Assembly: GCA_036365515.1 (NCBI GenBank)
Contig: CM070873.1
Coordinates: 73,496,529 to 73,560,528 of the forward strand
Source of the DNA: Torymus aiolomorphi
Lineage: Eukaryota > Arthropoda > Insecta > Hymenoptera > Torymidae
Direction of reading: 5' to 3'
Length of the DNA stretch: 64,000 nucleotides
Of this stretch, positions 23,979 to 36,063 are shown piece by piece. Position 1 is the first letter of the stretch; the number at the start of each line of letters is the position of its first letter. A program made the translations under genes and the position numbers. Below the pieces are notes generated by a model. It was not told the DNA's origin. It ran no database searches and saw only the letters and a list, made by a program, of their open reading frames with translations.

Positions 23979-25062
23979 TGTAACGCGTACATCGGTCGCG
24001 ATTTAAACCTGCCGCACGAAGGCAGTGAGCGCGCGCGCGCAACTCCGGCGTAGCCGAAATGAGGCCCGCGCGCCAGCGCGTTGTGCTCCGCACGTATCAA
24101 ATCCGTCTCGGGACGCGTATTATGTCCGTCATCCGTCGCAAAGCTGCTTAATACTTTTCGCGAGTCACGGCAGCCATCTTCGTGTAAGCGATCGTGCCGT
24201 GCACACCAAGTGAAGACTCTCTCAAGTTTCACCGCGTCCGCGCCATTTTTTTATATACCCCGTGTGGGATAGAAGTGGAGGAGCCAACCCGTGTACGTGC
24301 GAGCGAGCGAGAGATAGAGAGAGAGTGATTCCGCGTCGCGTGTGCCACGAGAGCGAAGAAGACAGCGAGCGAGGAGCCGGCAGCGAGTCAGCCTGACGAC
24401 CCTACCCAGCAAGTGCGAGAGAGAGAGAGAGAAAGAGGGAGAGCGCAACTACTGTGCGAGCGACAGAGAGCGAGGGAGAGTCGAGTGCACCGGCTGCTCC
24501 TTCTACTCGTAAGTTTTCTGCTCTCATCTTTCGCTCTTATTGTAAAGGCTTGCACGGAAATCGCCCCGTGCAAGTTTTCTGTGCCGTGTACTTGCGGGTG
24601 CGTGTCAGCCCGCCGTATTTTAACACCGCGCGCCGTAACGTTCGTGCGTTTAAATTGTAACTGTCGCGCGCGAGCTAACTGTTTGTTTTAATCGCACTTG
24701 CGTCGTGCATGTAAAGATTAAGTGTTTTTAATACAGTGCTAATTCTCGTTACTCGTCGCGTTGTTATTTATACAACCCGTCCTTTTCCCGGATACCGCCG
24801 CCTTAGCGGGAAAACGACTCCGCCGGTCGTTTTCATATCTGAGTCTAGCGGCCGCGCGCTGTACTCTTCGAGCGCGCGCTTTTCACTCAGCGATCCAATT
24901 AATTGGAAATCGAAGTTCGCGTGCGACCTTCGCATTATTTTCGGGATTTCAGGAGCAGATCCCCGGGCAAGTCATTTTAGTCTGACACCCGCGGCACTGT
25001 GTTCTAGGGCATCGCTGGCGTGTGGCTTTTTGGGATCTTCCCCCAACAGCCATCCCGTTACA
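23979..25062 (+). repeat. 3' LTR of the 15-kb element
   Basis: It starts TGTAACGCG and ends CGTTACA. It aligns along its whole length to the 5' LTR but lacks the internal duplication and long GA tracts. The two also differ at many single bases, so the element is old. Confidence 0.9.
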
Positions 25063-25328
25063 ACACAAATAATTAATTTAAATATGAATTATTTTGAGAT
25101 GTTCAGCCGATAAAACAGGATTAATCATAATGTATGAGTATTACCTTTTTTTAATAAGTGAATCTAATGGCTATTCAGGGTGAAAGATAATAGATAAGGA
25201 AGGTAATTAACTTATCAATCACTTTTTTTCTATATATGTGTTTAAATACATATTTAAATTTTTAGAAGCTATTTGACACAATAAATAGCAGTCAAAGTAT
25301 TACAAAAGACATACTGGGCGCCAGGTAC

Positions 25329-27006
25329 TGTTAATATCCAAATTTACAGGTAAATAAAGTGAGCAGTGCCTCTCACTATTCGAAATGCCAATTAGAGTTA
25401 ATTACTTACAAATTTTTTAATGGTTGCTCGGCAGTTATTGCGAAGAGGAGCGAGTTCAAACGGCAGGAGTAATTCACACGTTCAGACAATCACAATAACA
25501 ACATAAATAACATTCAAAATAATTTATGTAACATAGATAAAAGGAAACAAGAGATTTTAGGCAAATATATTACTAAATCTAATATCTTATTAATTTCTAG
25601 ATTTTCTTTCTTTAACAAAATGCCAACTTAGGCATAAATTATATTACAATTAATATTCGAATTTATTCTAACGGCAACTGATTTTACTCGCTAGCCTCGC
25701 AGAGGCATTGAAAGTATTACAATAGAGTTTATAGCGCGGCAATAGTTAGAATTTGCTTATAAGATTTAGTACAACTTAAATTTTGTTGGATTCGCTAATT
25801 CACCTTTACAGAAATACTATAGATATCCCGAGTCACACGTGTACAATCAAAAATATACATAGAGTAAATCGCGTGACAAGATAATAATGTGAATTTTAGA
25901 TTTTATATAAAATAACGCGCAGGGATGAAGGCATCCTGGCGCAAATACTACAGCCTTTTATGGGCAGAAAAACAAATTGAACATAATGTTTCGAACTTTA
26001 GCAAGCCTTACCGCTTAACAATCCTTCGTCCTTCGGCTCCAGGCACGAAAAGTAAACAAGATACGGACGCGGCAGCTAAATGATGCTAAATAAATTACTA
26101 CAAAGTTTACAACTTATTATACAATTAATTACGCGAGGCAAAAGGCACTCGCGGGACTATTCCTATACGGCACGATAAATTGAAGAAGAGCACGGCGAGA
26201 TAGTTCGGTACTGCTCAGCTGGTTTCACGATGCTATCCCGTCGGCGGTCAGGAAGGGAATCCTCGAGCACTGCGTCGTCCGGCTCGCCGACGCCTCGACC
26301 GTCGTCAACGCGGTCGTTGCTGATTGGTTGGACGTAGACCACCTTAGACGAAGGGACGCGTCGAAAGGCGTATTTGTTGTCTTGCTCTCTCTCTCGTTGA
26401 CAATGAGTCAAGCAGAATTCTTCCGTTCCTGTCGAAATAGGAATATTCCATAATATTTCGAGGCGGATAATTTGAATATCGAATTATATTAAATGCTCGA
26501 CTCGGCATTTTTATAAAAGCGTGCAAGATGTAAAGGCATCTTATTAGGCACGAATATTTAATGCATTAAATGAATTGAGAGAGATAACATTAATGCGAAG
26601 TTAAATTAATAATAATAATTAATTAACTCGTGAAGGCAAATAAAAATAAATATGTAGCTTCGGCAAATAGTTTCCGCTGGAGGCGATGATCTGCAGTTCA
26701 TGTTTCAGCTGATCTTGGAGGCTGCGTCGTGACGGTGGCGAGGCGGACGGCGATAGAACAACAGACGCTTACGGCAGTGAACAAGGCAGCTTCTTCATTA
26801 CAGTTCACTGGAACTCGAAGTATGCTCGCCCGATACAATAAAACGCATGAAAAATAACAAAATAATAAGCAAAAATACAAAATTACGAGTGACCCTGAAC
26901 GCTGAGGTGAAGGACTCTCCTCCTGGCTGCCAATTGAGAGGATTTAATAACATAGATTCACTCTCGTATACGCGATAGTAACGTGGTAAAAATCCGCCAC
27001 GTTACA
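25329..27006 (-). repeat. LTR of a second retrotransposon (minus strand)
   Basis: On the minus strand the sequence starts TGTAACGTGGCGG at 27006 and ends ATTAACA at 25329. Five bases after that end comes TGGCGCCCAGTAT (25311-25323), a good primer-binding site. The sequence beyond (25063-25310) would be leader, so the 15-kb element appears to have inserted into that leader. The interior shows an 82-codon open frame (26163-26411, minus) with no family resemblance. An upstream C-run (27010-27022) would be a G-run on the minus strand, as in a polypurine tract, so I cannot say whether this is the 5' or 3' LTR. Confidence 0.55.
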
Positions 27007-27022
27007 ACACCCCCCCCCCCCC

Positions 27023-29353
27023 GTTAGACAAGGCATGGGGTTTCATTCGATTGAATGAAAACGGCAGGGCTTGCTTTACTATACATCGCGGTTTAGATAA
27101 GGCAGCCAGAATACCTTCATGCCTCCAACGTCTTTGAGTACTCATTTTGCTGAAAACATAAGAAATAAATTCAGAATATTTCATAAAGGTGCATTTTTGG
27201 AAAACTTCATTTATTTCTGTATAAGTGGACGTAAATGCAAAGGCATTTATAATAATCTACCCACTCTTAATACTTCAGTAAAGCATCGCAAGAACATTGT
27301 AAACTGAATCCATTTAATTGTCTATGCACTCGTGCGCAGTAACGGGTCCTCAATTTTATCCCTCGTATAACGCGGCATTTAGATCAAATCCGGTGTAACT
27401 TTAAGTTGAATTACTATTACTCCACATTGAATTTCGAAGACTGTACTAACTATCATTCAGAGGCCAATACAAAAATACAAAAGATAATATCCCATTCTAG
27501 TATAATCAACATCAGTTCGTGGTATCAAAAATCAACGTCTGAAATAAGGCATTCTATAATGATACCTTCTAGGCGAGTATATTATCAACCTAGACAAAAG
27601 AAGTGCGTCCCGACTAAATACGATGACGTGTACAAAGACAAGGCTCCAATACATCGTGTACACGGTAGCTGTCAGTTAGGCAATCTAAGTCCGACAACCC
27701 TGAAGAAGGCATATTCTCATCGAGGTCCAAATCACTTCACGATGATTGACTAACATCTCATAAAACAGGTGCGAAGGCCAAGAACAACCTACCAGTCGAA
27801 AAGCACACTATACAGGAGTCGCATTCGCTGAAATTCACTAATCGTCGATATTATTACCACGAGAAGATACTTACAGAATCAATTAGAGCTTTATGCATGA
27901 TTACGTAGTACGTTCATACTTCAGAATACAAGAAAGGCATTCAACATCGCAACCGGATCGAATTTAAGGCATTCTTTCAGCCTTATCTTGATTAGGCGTC
28001 CTAGTCAACAGTCTGTGCAGGTTCCTTTTCTGAATATTGAAGCAGAATTACACTAAATAAGCACCGTAACCAAAAATATTTATTTGTTGGAGGTCTTCAT
28101 GGGTTCGAAAATAAATCAAAATCTCTATCAGCAATTTAATAATAAGAACCGATTATGATATATTTTAAAGTACATGAGTTCGATACCTAATCAAAATAGA
28201 TTTCCAAATTATCCAAAAATTATTTACTGTAGAATAATACAAATGTTACTGTAGCAAACTTAAGGATGTTCAATGGTTACAGCAAAGTTAACAGAAGTCT
28301 TTGAAATTTTAATATATCATTACTTAGATAAAATAAAAGCAGCTTGAATATTTTCAATATTTTATACTGAGCATTTTTTCGAGAAAAAAATTCTTGAATA
28401 TCGTGTTTTTAATATAGGCTCTTATGGAAGAGTGAGGTTATGTGACCTTTGAACATAAAAATCTCTTATAAAAAGTTAAGAGATTAGATTAAAAGACCTT
28501 TATTTGAATAGAAAAATAATCAAAATGATCATAGCTTTAGGTCTACTGGATCGCCAAAGCCACCTTAATCAGCTCGTCGCCTGCATGTAAGAGTTCCACC
28601 GAGCGCTAGAAGGCGAACGATATCAACTAAGAAATATAGTATGTAGAGCACTTTTATCATAGGTAGTCGTTCTTTGACTACAGAATATTGCCTGAGCGAG
28701 TCGATCGATTCATGTATCCAACTTAGAATATGTATGATGAAGCGCAGGGTCTTGTGACAGTTAATCAACGCTTTGAAAAATTCATAAAATCATTATAATT
28801 AAAATAAGTGTATCTGCAAGATCGATGGTTATGTAAATAGGGGCTCGTACCCTCTTCGCAAAAGAGCGAACCAATAGTTTAAAGCTTAAAATTCTTGAAT
28901 TACATGAATCATCAAGGTAATGAAAGAAGCTTGAAAAGACGTTAATTAAAACAAATTTATCAAGTAAACCGATATTCATACACGTTAGAAAGGTTCTAGA
29001 TAAATTCGTGAAGCTAAAATTTATAGCGATTATCAGAGGCGTGAATGAGCGAAGAATTTTGAGTTATTAAAGTTTTATCTTGATGGTGTGATTTTAATTT
29101 TTGTAACCTTAGTTCATGCAGTTTTCCTCTTCGCGACTCCCTAGTCAAAGCAGTGCTAAATGAACGGGTTACCTTAAAATTTTAAAAAACCGTAATCGAA
29201 ATGTAATTTATTTATTTAAAATGATTGAAATAGTCAATGTATTATAAATAAAGTGGAATTAACACGAGTAAGATAACATTTTTAACAGGATGTCGATATT
29301 TTAGAAACAGCACAAACAATTATTGATAAAAGACCGTAATATATTTATTTTTC
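27023..29353. other. unassigned AT-rich sequence
   Basis: No recognised gene. A 115-codon frame without a clear ATG (27406-27753, plus) and a minus frame near 27002-27184 containing MSTQRRWRHEGILAALSKPR show no family resemblance. The latter may be the tail of the retrotransposon whose LTR ends at 27006. Confidence 0.4.
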
Positions 29354-29541
29354 TTAACCAATTTTAATTTTCAAGGTCTCATTTTGTTCCTTAAGTAACT
29401 TCATGGTGACTCGCCGAAGGAAAAATTTGAAATTATTCAACTAGCTATAACTTTCTGAGTTTTGAATAATTTTGAATTTTTCCTTCGGCAAGTCTCCATG
29501 AAATTACTTAAAGAACAACCTTGAAAATTAAATTGGGTTAA
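29354..29541. mobile_element. 188-bp TTAA hairpin
   Basis: TTAACCAATTTTAATTTTCA at 29354 is mirrored by the end GAAAATTAAATTGGGTTAA at 29541. The arms are about 80 bp and include the CCGAAGGAAAAATT block. TTAA lies at both ends. A hairpin MITE of the TTAA group. Confidence 0.7.
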
Positions 29542-29609
29542 GGAGGTACTACAGTTAAATTCTTTTTTTTTTGGATTCACCTGAAAAATAAAAATTTTGA
29601 TCAGTAATG

Positions 29610-29616
<7 letters not shown>

Positions 29617-29688
<72 letters not shown>
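29617..29688. repeat. (TA)n microsatellite
   Basis: A TA tract of about 70 bp, interrupted by the LTR at 29689 and continuing at 31661. Confidence 0.9.
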
Positions 29689-29691
<3 letters not shown>

Positions 29692-31659
29692 CACGGCTTG
29701 CCGTACCGACATCGATAATAAATCGGCAATATATATGTTCGTAGTAACGAACGTTAGATGGCGCCTCGATGCAGAATTGGAGCTGTATCGAGAGCATGAT
29801 GAAGGTATCGGCACAGACGCGGCCGGCATCAATGTTGTTGTTATCGTTCGGACACAGACGCGTGATAGTGAGTTCGCGGTGATATCGCGTTTTCCGCGAT
29901 AATTGTGAAGTGTTTGATAGATGTAACCTCAGAAGTGTATACGTGATGCATCCTGAGGCCACTATCGTGATCCGCGAAATGTGTTATACCGTACTTTCGA
30001 CGGAAACACGAGGAGAGCTCAGAGATAGTGCGACAGGCTAGAACTATCTGTCGTACTCCCGAACCAGCAACATCCTAGTGCAGTAAGCATGTTCGCCTGG
30101 CACGAAAGCAGCAGAGAGTATCACGAGAGGCGATACAATGAAGCCAGCTTAGCAGCGAGGATGCTTGCGAGAAACCTAGGCCACACCGTATGAATCTAAC
30201 CTACAATAGCGGTAAGCGTGCACGTATTAACCGCGTTGCGAGTAAGTACGCGTAACCCTTTGTCCAGGCTCGTCGCCACCTGGACAGCGGCTCCGAATAG
30301 GCGTTCTTGTGCGGAAAGAGCGAGCGTAGAGAGAGCACAGGCTCGGGTCATCAACCTTAGAAGGTCACCGACAATGATTTAGCTTGCCGGCAGTTTGTAA
30401 CCGGCAAGTGCGCATAAGAAGTGCGCAGACGACATGCGTTAGTAGCCTGTTCTCTCTCAGGCTAGGTTAAGGGGGTTCATCCAACCAGGAACGTATCAAG
30501 AATCAATGTCACCCCGCACCGCGCGCACAGGCTTGCTCGCATGGGGCCCCCCACTCTTGTAGTCAGAGCGCGTGTTTATATGGGACTGACACATACACAT
30601 AGCTTCGTGCCGTCTGTGAGCGTGCACACAGAGCGGCGCTCGTCTGTGTGTTCCCCCATCGCTCCAGCGTCATCTGCACGCGCTGCCGTACACCTAAAAT
30701 TCCATACTTTCAACTACAATATCTTAAAAACGGTGAAGCTAGGATCTCTGAACTTGTAATATGATATTCTAATTATTCATCTTAATAACATATTAGTTTT
30801 TCAGACAAACGCTAAATGTATCTTTGAAGTTACAGACTGAATCGATCTTTCGCGCGTGTGCGTCCCATAAAATGCTCAAATTTGACAATTAATATCTCGA
30901 TAACGGTGAAGCTAGGCTCTTTTTGTGAGGATATCATATAGATAATGATGTCAGGTACATGTGAAAAAAGTTTCAAAGACTTCCTAAATAAACTGAAAAT
31001 TGGATGAACCCCCTTAAGTGTGTGTGTGTGTGTCGCGACACGCGAGTGCGACCGCTCTCTCACTTGCGTAGACGATGAGTACGCTACGTATATTACTGTA
31101 GACGCGAGGCTTATGTTACCGCGCTTACACAGCGTATATTACCGCGAGCGTGACGTCAGCCCTCGAGACAGCTGACGTCTGAGATAACGTGCTGGCGCAC
31201 CGTTAGGTAGGGAAATTAACCTATTTCAACGCGACACTTCCACTGTCTAAATTATTAATTATTCATTCAACTCATTTAGCCTTTTATTTAATAAACCATA
31301 GTCTTTTGTTATTAACTTTAACCACTCGAGTTATCATTTCGCGACCTTAGTCATTCCCCGCTCCCCGATGCCTCCGCGGTCGTTACGTAAGAGAATACGT
31401 TTCGTTACATCTGAGCAGGCGGCACACGAACCAGTGACCAGGAGAGGAGTTCGAGTCACTGGTGAGAAATAAAGCGCGAGTCTTCGACTCGCGTGTTGCA
31501 CGGTAAGTAACCAGATTAGGTTTAGCATTGCACGACGTTGTAGCGTCCGCTGCCTAATCTGGCTATTGGGTCTCCGAGAGTTGAACCGGAGGACCCGGAG
31601 TTGAACCGCTAAGACGAGCAGCTAAAACGCGTCTTAGCCCAAATAATCACCCCGTGACA
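29689..31659 (+). mobile_element. solo LTR inserted in a TA microsatellite
   Basis: It starts TGTCACGG and ends CCGTGACA, perfect 8-bp inverted ends. TA-repeat sequence flanks both sides, so no internal element region is attached and it is a solo LTR left by recombination. Without the MITE it carries (30471-31013) it is about 1.42 kb. It has two AATAAA-type signals (near 31286 and 31470) and an 'acggtaagta' donor-like site near 31500. The copy at 1-865 aligns to its 3' two thirds and lacks the MITE, so the MITE arrived later. Confidence 0.85.
30471..31013. mobile_element. TTAA-flanked MITE inside the solo LTR
   Basis: The 543-bp element has perfect 14-bp inverted ends (GGGGGTTCATCCAA), with TTAA immediately outside both (30467-30470 and 31014-31017). 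No transposase is present. An internal ~70-bp block recurs imperfectly ('acggtgaagctagg' at about 30734 and 30904). It is piggyBac-like by target site, though its ends start GGG rather than CCC. Confidence 0.85.
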
Positions 31660-31724
<65 letters not shown>

Positions 31725-31731
31725 TATATAT

Positions 31732-31932
31732 ATTTATGTTTTATGTTAGTTTCCAGGACATTCCAGATGTTTAACGTTGGTTTCGGGGACATTTGTTAGT
31801 TTTGGGGACAGTCTCTGAATCTACATATGTTTAACGTCAGTTTTGAGGACATCGGCCCCCATAAGAGACATTATTTCTTTAGTCACGTATAGGTATACAG
31901 TAACATGGGGTCCTGGGAACTAACGTTATACA

Positions 31933-31940
<8 letters not shown>
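31732..31940 (+). repeat. 210-bp cassette, copy B, embedded in (TA)n
   Basis: Nearly identical to 15503-15712. TA microsatellite lies on both sides (about 31661-31731 and 31941-31996). Confidence 0.9.
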
Positions 31941-31996
<56 letters not shown>

Positions 31997-32001
<5 letters not shown>

Positions 32002-32560
32002 CGGTAGACTCTCTTCATTAAAAAACTCTCATTCCATCTAGAGCTTCAATCTCATCCACCAGAGAGCTGAGGACTACTCAGAAGCTGAACTCAGGATGCC
32101 TTTAGAGGACAAAGGTAGCGGCATTTTACTGACATCTGACTGTTTCTACCGAATGTTGTAGATAGGTCGAGAGATTTTAAATAACCAAAATAATTTTAAG
32201 TTAAGTAATAAACATAATTAAGTTATTGATCATAGATGCAAGTTGAAAAAAGCTCGAGAACGATCTGTACGCCAAGCTCACCAGCTAGCGACTGACTCAA
32301 ATTTGCCCTCTGGACATCGTCAACACCCTTTCTGCATATGTAGTTTTCTGTTACAAATTTTATCATATGTATGAGGAGCTCAGAACAAAAACGGGTTAAG
32401 TTGTATGTATTATAAGCATACAACATAACCCATTTTTGCTCTTAGCTCCAGATATATGTTCTATGCTAGGGCCCACCCACCTTGAAACACGCAGAAATAA
32501 TCGCCTATTTCTTACTGACTCATTTGCTTTTCTAGATACATAATAAAGTTGTAAGTTCGT
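31997..32560. other. no supported gene
   Basis: Unassigned sequence. A short inverted repeat ('caaaaacgggttaagttgta...catacaacataacccatttttg') lies at about 32383-32440. The 67-codon minus frame (32223-32426) has no family resemblance. Confidence 0.4.
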
Positions 32561-32568
32561 TAACAACA

Positions 32569-34412
32569 CAGTGGCGGATACAAGGGGGCCCCCCCCCCAT
32601 AAAGTCCACTAGCAGATATTCAGGAGAAAGCAAATGAATAATTAAATAAACTCTAAAACCCAAATAGCCAAGGGATGCAGATTTTACGTAGAAGAGGAAG
32701 GAAAGCAGACGGGCAGAAAAAAGCAAGTTGATAATTGAATTAACACCAAAACCCAAGTAGCCGGGGGATGCAAGTTTCACGTATGAAGACAAGACACGCT
32801 GACGGGCGGGAGAAAGTAAGTTGATTATTAAAACCAAATAGCCGGGTAGAAGAGGAACGCACGCAGATGGGCGGGAAAAAGAAAGTTGATTATTAACCCA
32901 AAACTCAAATAGCCGGGGACGTGAGTTCCAAGTAGAAGAGGAAGCCACGCAGATGGACAAAGGAGGTAAGTTGATTATTAAATAAACTCCAAAACCTGAA
33001 TAGCCTGGGGATGCGAGTTCCACGTAGAAGAGGATGACACGCTGACGGGCGGGAAAGAGCAAGCTGATTATTAAAAAAGCTGCAAAATCCAAATAGTCGG
33101 GGGATGCGAGTTCCACGCAGAAGGGGAAGGAACTATTATATTACGTTTTATCTGTGTGCCTATTACGTTTTATCTGTGTGCCTATTCTGTTTTATATAAA
33201 TGGGTGTGTTTATGTGTGTGTATGAGTGAGTGAACGCGGAGTGTTGGCAGCGCCGAGAACTACGAGAAGTGCGCGTGAACGGCGCAGGACCGTACGAAAA
33301 CGTCGGGAAAGAGAGCTAGGCGAGCCGCGAGTGCGAGTGGTCTAGGAGGCTACGGGTCAAAAACTCTAAGCGAGAGACATAGAGCGTGTTCCTGAGGACG
33401 AGTTAGGCCGGGATTAGGTAACTCTGTGCCGAAGTTTAGTTACGCGGATTGAGATTAGTGTGTGGTCATCTGGTCGAAGCTGTGAGAGCGTAAGGAAAAC
33501 ATGCTGGAGTGTCTAGCAAAGTCGATTGTGTCGAACGGACTGAGACGGGCTGCGTGCTCTCTAAGTTATAAATACTGGATGTTAAGATTCCTCATGTATG
33601 AGCCATCTATCTTATTCTAATGATTATACATTTTACTTTTAATCTTAAAAGTTGTGCTCTTTTATTTACCTCCTGACCGTGGGAAAAGATTCTACGTTTA
33701 CAGCACGTATACGACGGCGGTGATGCAAATGGATTATTGAGATGTTCTAAATCCTAAGTAATCTGGATATTTTATTTCCAAATCAGATATTGCATGCTTT
33801 TTAACAATCATGTTGTTTCCTCGAGACTATCTGCGTACTTTCCTCTTCTGCATGAAATTCGCTCCCCCCTGCTATTTAGGGTTTAGAGTTTATTAAACAA
33901 TCAACGCGCTCCCTCCCTCTCAACCTCGTCTCTTCTTCTACGTGGAACACGCTTCTTCCGGGCAGTTTGGTTTTAGAGTTTATTTAATAATCAATTTGCT
34001 TTTTCGAGCCCGGTTGCGCGCCTTCCTCTTCTACGTGGAACTTGCATCCTCCGGCTACTTAGGTTTTGGAGTTTATTTATTAATCAACTTGCTTTTTCCA
34101 GCCCGTCTGCGTGCCTTCCTCTTCTACGTGGAACTTGCATCCCCCGGCTATTTGAGTTTTGGAGTTTATTTAATAATCAACTTGCTTTTCCCAGTCTGTC
34201 TGCGTGTCTTCCTCTTCTACGTGGAACTTGTATCCCCCGGCTATTTGAGTTTCAGAGTTTATATAATAATCAACTTGTTTTCTCTCGCCTATCTGCGTGC
34301 CTTCCTCTACTACGCGAAACTCGCATTTCCCTAAAATCATATTTAAAAAATTCACAATCTGATTTTATATCCCCCCTCCCCCCCCCAAGCAAGGCTCCTG
34401 GATTCGCCTCTG
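32569..34412. mobile_element. hAT-like foldback built from ~93-bp tandem repeats
   Basis: The left end CAGTGGCGGATACAAGGGGG and the right end, CAGAGGCGAATCCAGG on the minus strand, are related inverted termini. TAACAACA occurs exactly outside both (32561-32568 and 34413-34420). An 8-bp duplication and CAG(T/A)GGCG ends are typical of hAT elements. Each arm is an array of ~93-bp units (left about 32600-33130, right about 33930-34340) in opposite orientation, around a ~650-bp unique centre. Because the unit is a multiple of three, open frames run through both arms (32532-33116 minus; 33942-34334 plus) as 31-residue repeats. There is no transposase. Confidence 0.8.
33130..33930. other. unique centre of the hAT-like foldback
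   Basis: Two tandem copies of 'tattacgttttatctgtgtgcc' at about 33135-33182, then a GC-rich stretch (33230-33560) and AT-rich sequence. I see no coding frame. Confidence 0.45.
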
Positions 34413-34861
34413 TAACAACAGAAATGTAACAAAGAAAAAGACGAAATAAAGAGTTCACACTGCAGGAAACTTTTTCAAGTAACTTTTTCAAAGATCAGTT
34501 GAAAAAGTTACTTATAATTTCATTGAAAAAGAAAGAAATTTCTAACCGTTTTCCTACGTCATCGTGATTATTCATAACTTCCTGAAAATAGTATATTATG
34601 TAACAAGGGGAGAAAATGAGCTACTTCTAGCGAGAGTGAGATGTTCTGCACGAGTCGGAGTCAAGTACTGAAAACACCTCACCACAGTCTGAAATAACTT
34701 TTTCCCCGTGTTCCACACCGTATTTTTTTTAATGAAGGCATAACAGAACCTTTTTTACGTGTGCGGGTCGGAGAGAGAATTGGGCATGTCGAGTCCTACA
34801 CAACGCAGTTGGAAATCAAAATAATTTCAAATGTATATACAATTAACTATACCTATAATAT

Positions 34862-34990
34862 TCATTTCTCACCTGTTTTAGGGTAGAAATGGCCATTTTT
34901 CACCTATTTTAGGGCAGAAATGAATATTTCTCTCTAATTTTTCATTTCTCACCTATTTTAGGGTAGAAATGGATATTTTTTTACCATTTC
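34862..34990. repeat. short tandem repeat with CATTTCT...AGAAATG units
   Basis: Three imperfect copies of 'cttcacctattttagggta'-type units, bounded by inverted CATTTCT/AGAAATG. Confidence 0.7.
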
Positions 34991-35159
34991 CATAAAATAT
35001 GCTGATGTTACCTTAGAGTCGGAGAGCATGGGAAGATGAGGAATAGGAAAAAAGGTGGTTAAAAAAATTTGTTTAAACAAAAATTAAAGTTAAAATAAAC
35101 ATTTCAAAGTACGGTAGAGCATTACAAAAATAAAATAAAATTAAGAAAAATTAAGTAAA

Positions 35160-35800
35160 CAAATACAATCAGGAGTCATACAGTCGCGTTCGTTTCGCGG
35201 TCACGTGAGACTCTCTCCAAGCCGTTTTTGCCTTGTCCTGGTCACACCGAGCGTGGTCCGTCAGGCGTCACACCCTTTTTACCTGAACTGAGCGTTCATC
35301 CCCACTTGATGAGAGTCAGGACACTCCTTTTGCCTATCTGGCGACAAGTCGCCGTTGGCGGGAGTGCAGACATAGCTACCAGGGACGAGAGCAGAAGCTT
35401 CGTTTCCGGCGGAGCGCAGAGAGCGAGAGAGCTCCGAAATTTTGGAGTTGAGTAGAATATCTCGGCGAAGGATGGGGGCGAGTTGTTGTGTGAGTACCGC
35501 AAGGCGGCGGTAAAAGATCAGCAGATTGGCTGCAGATGAGTTTGCGAGCCGCTCGCTCCTCTCCCCGCGGTTCGAGGGTGCGGCCCGTCGACCGAGTCGT
35601 AACGCGACCTTCTCCAAAGCTCGCGGGGTACGCGTACGTTCGTGGTTTTCCGGGAAAAAAGAGGAAAAAACAATAGGAAAAGAGAACAATAATCGATTTC
35701 TTCTCTGATGATTGTCTGACTCTACGCTATCCACGATTATATTGCCCATTATTCTTCGTTTTTCTGATGCTCCATCTTTCAATAATATTCTTTCAACAAT
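35160..35800 (-). other. GC-rich island with a 167-codon open frame, unrecognised
   Basis: A GC- and CpG-rich stretch in AT-rich surroundings. On the minus strand 35782-35279 is open for 167 codons, basic and Ser/Arg-rich, but starts with TTG and has no family resemblance. An overlapping open frame on the plus strand suggests composition rather than coding. It could be a host promoter or an LTR fragment; I cannot decide. Confidence 0.3.
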
Positions 35801-35887
35801 ATGTTATGTATGTTACAATAACTCTTTCAAATATATTATAAAAAGTAGTAAGTGTATTTAGTGAAAGAAAATTAAATAAAAACTACT

Positions 35888-35888
<1 letters not shown>

Positions 35889-35956
<68 letters not shown>

Positions 35957-36063
35957 TCTCTCTGTGTCTCGTGTCTCTCCCATCTTTCACATCTATCCAT
36001 CTCCGTCTATTTTTAGCGTTACGGAATTTTCTGTGATGCGTGATGCGTGATGCGTGATGCGTG
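35889..36063. repeat. (TC)n microsatellite and (GTGATGC)4
   Basis: A TC tract at about 35889-35972, then four tandem copies of a 7-bp unit (GTGATGC) at about 36034-36062. Confidence 0.9.

Noticed and set aside
27406..27753. 115-codon plus-strand gene
   Set aside because: No ATG at the start and no recognisable domain; it could be chance or transposon leader.
29437..29962. Ile-Tyr repeat frames
   Set aside because: They are read through the (TA)n tract.
35279..35782. 167-codon minus-strand gene
   Set aside because: No ATG start, no family resemblance and an overlapping open frame on the other strand in a GC-rich island.
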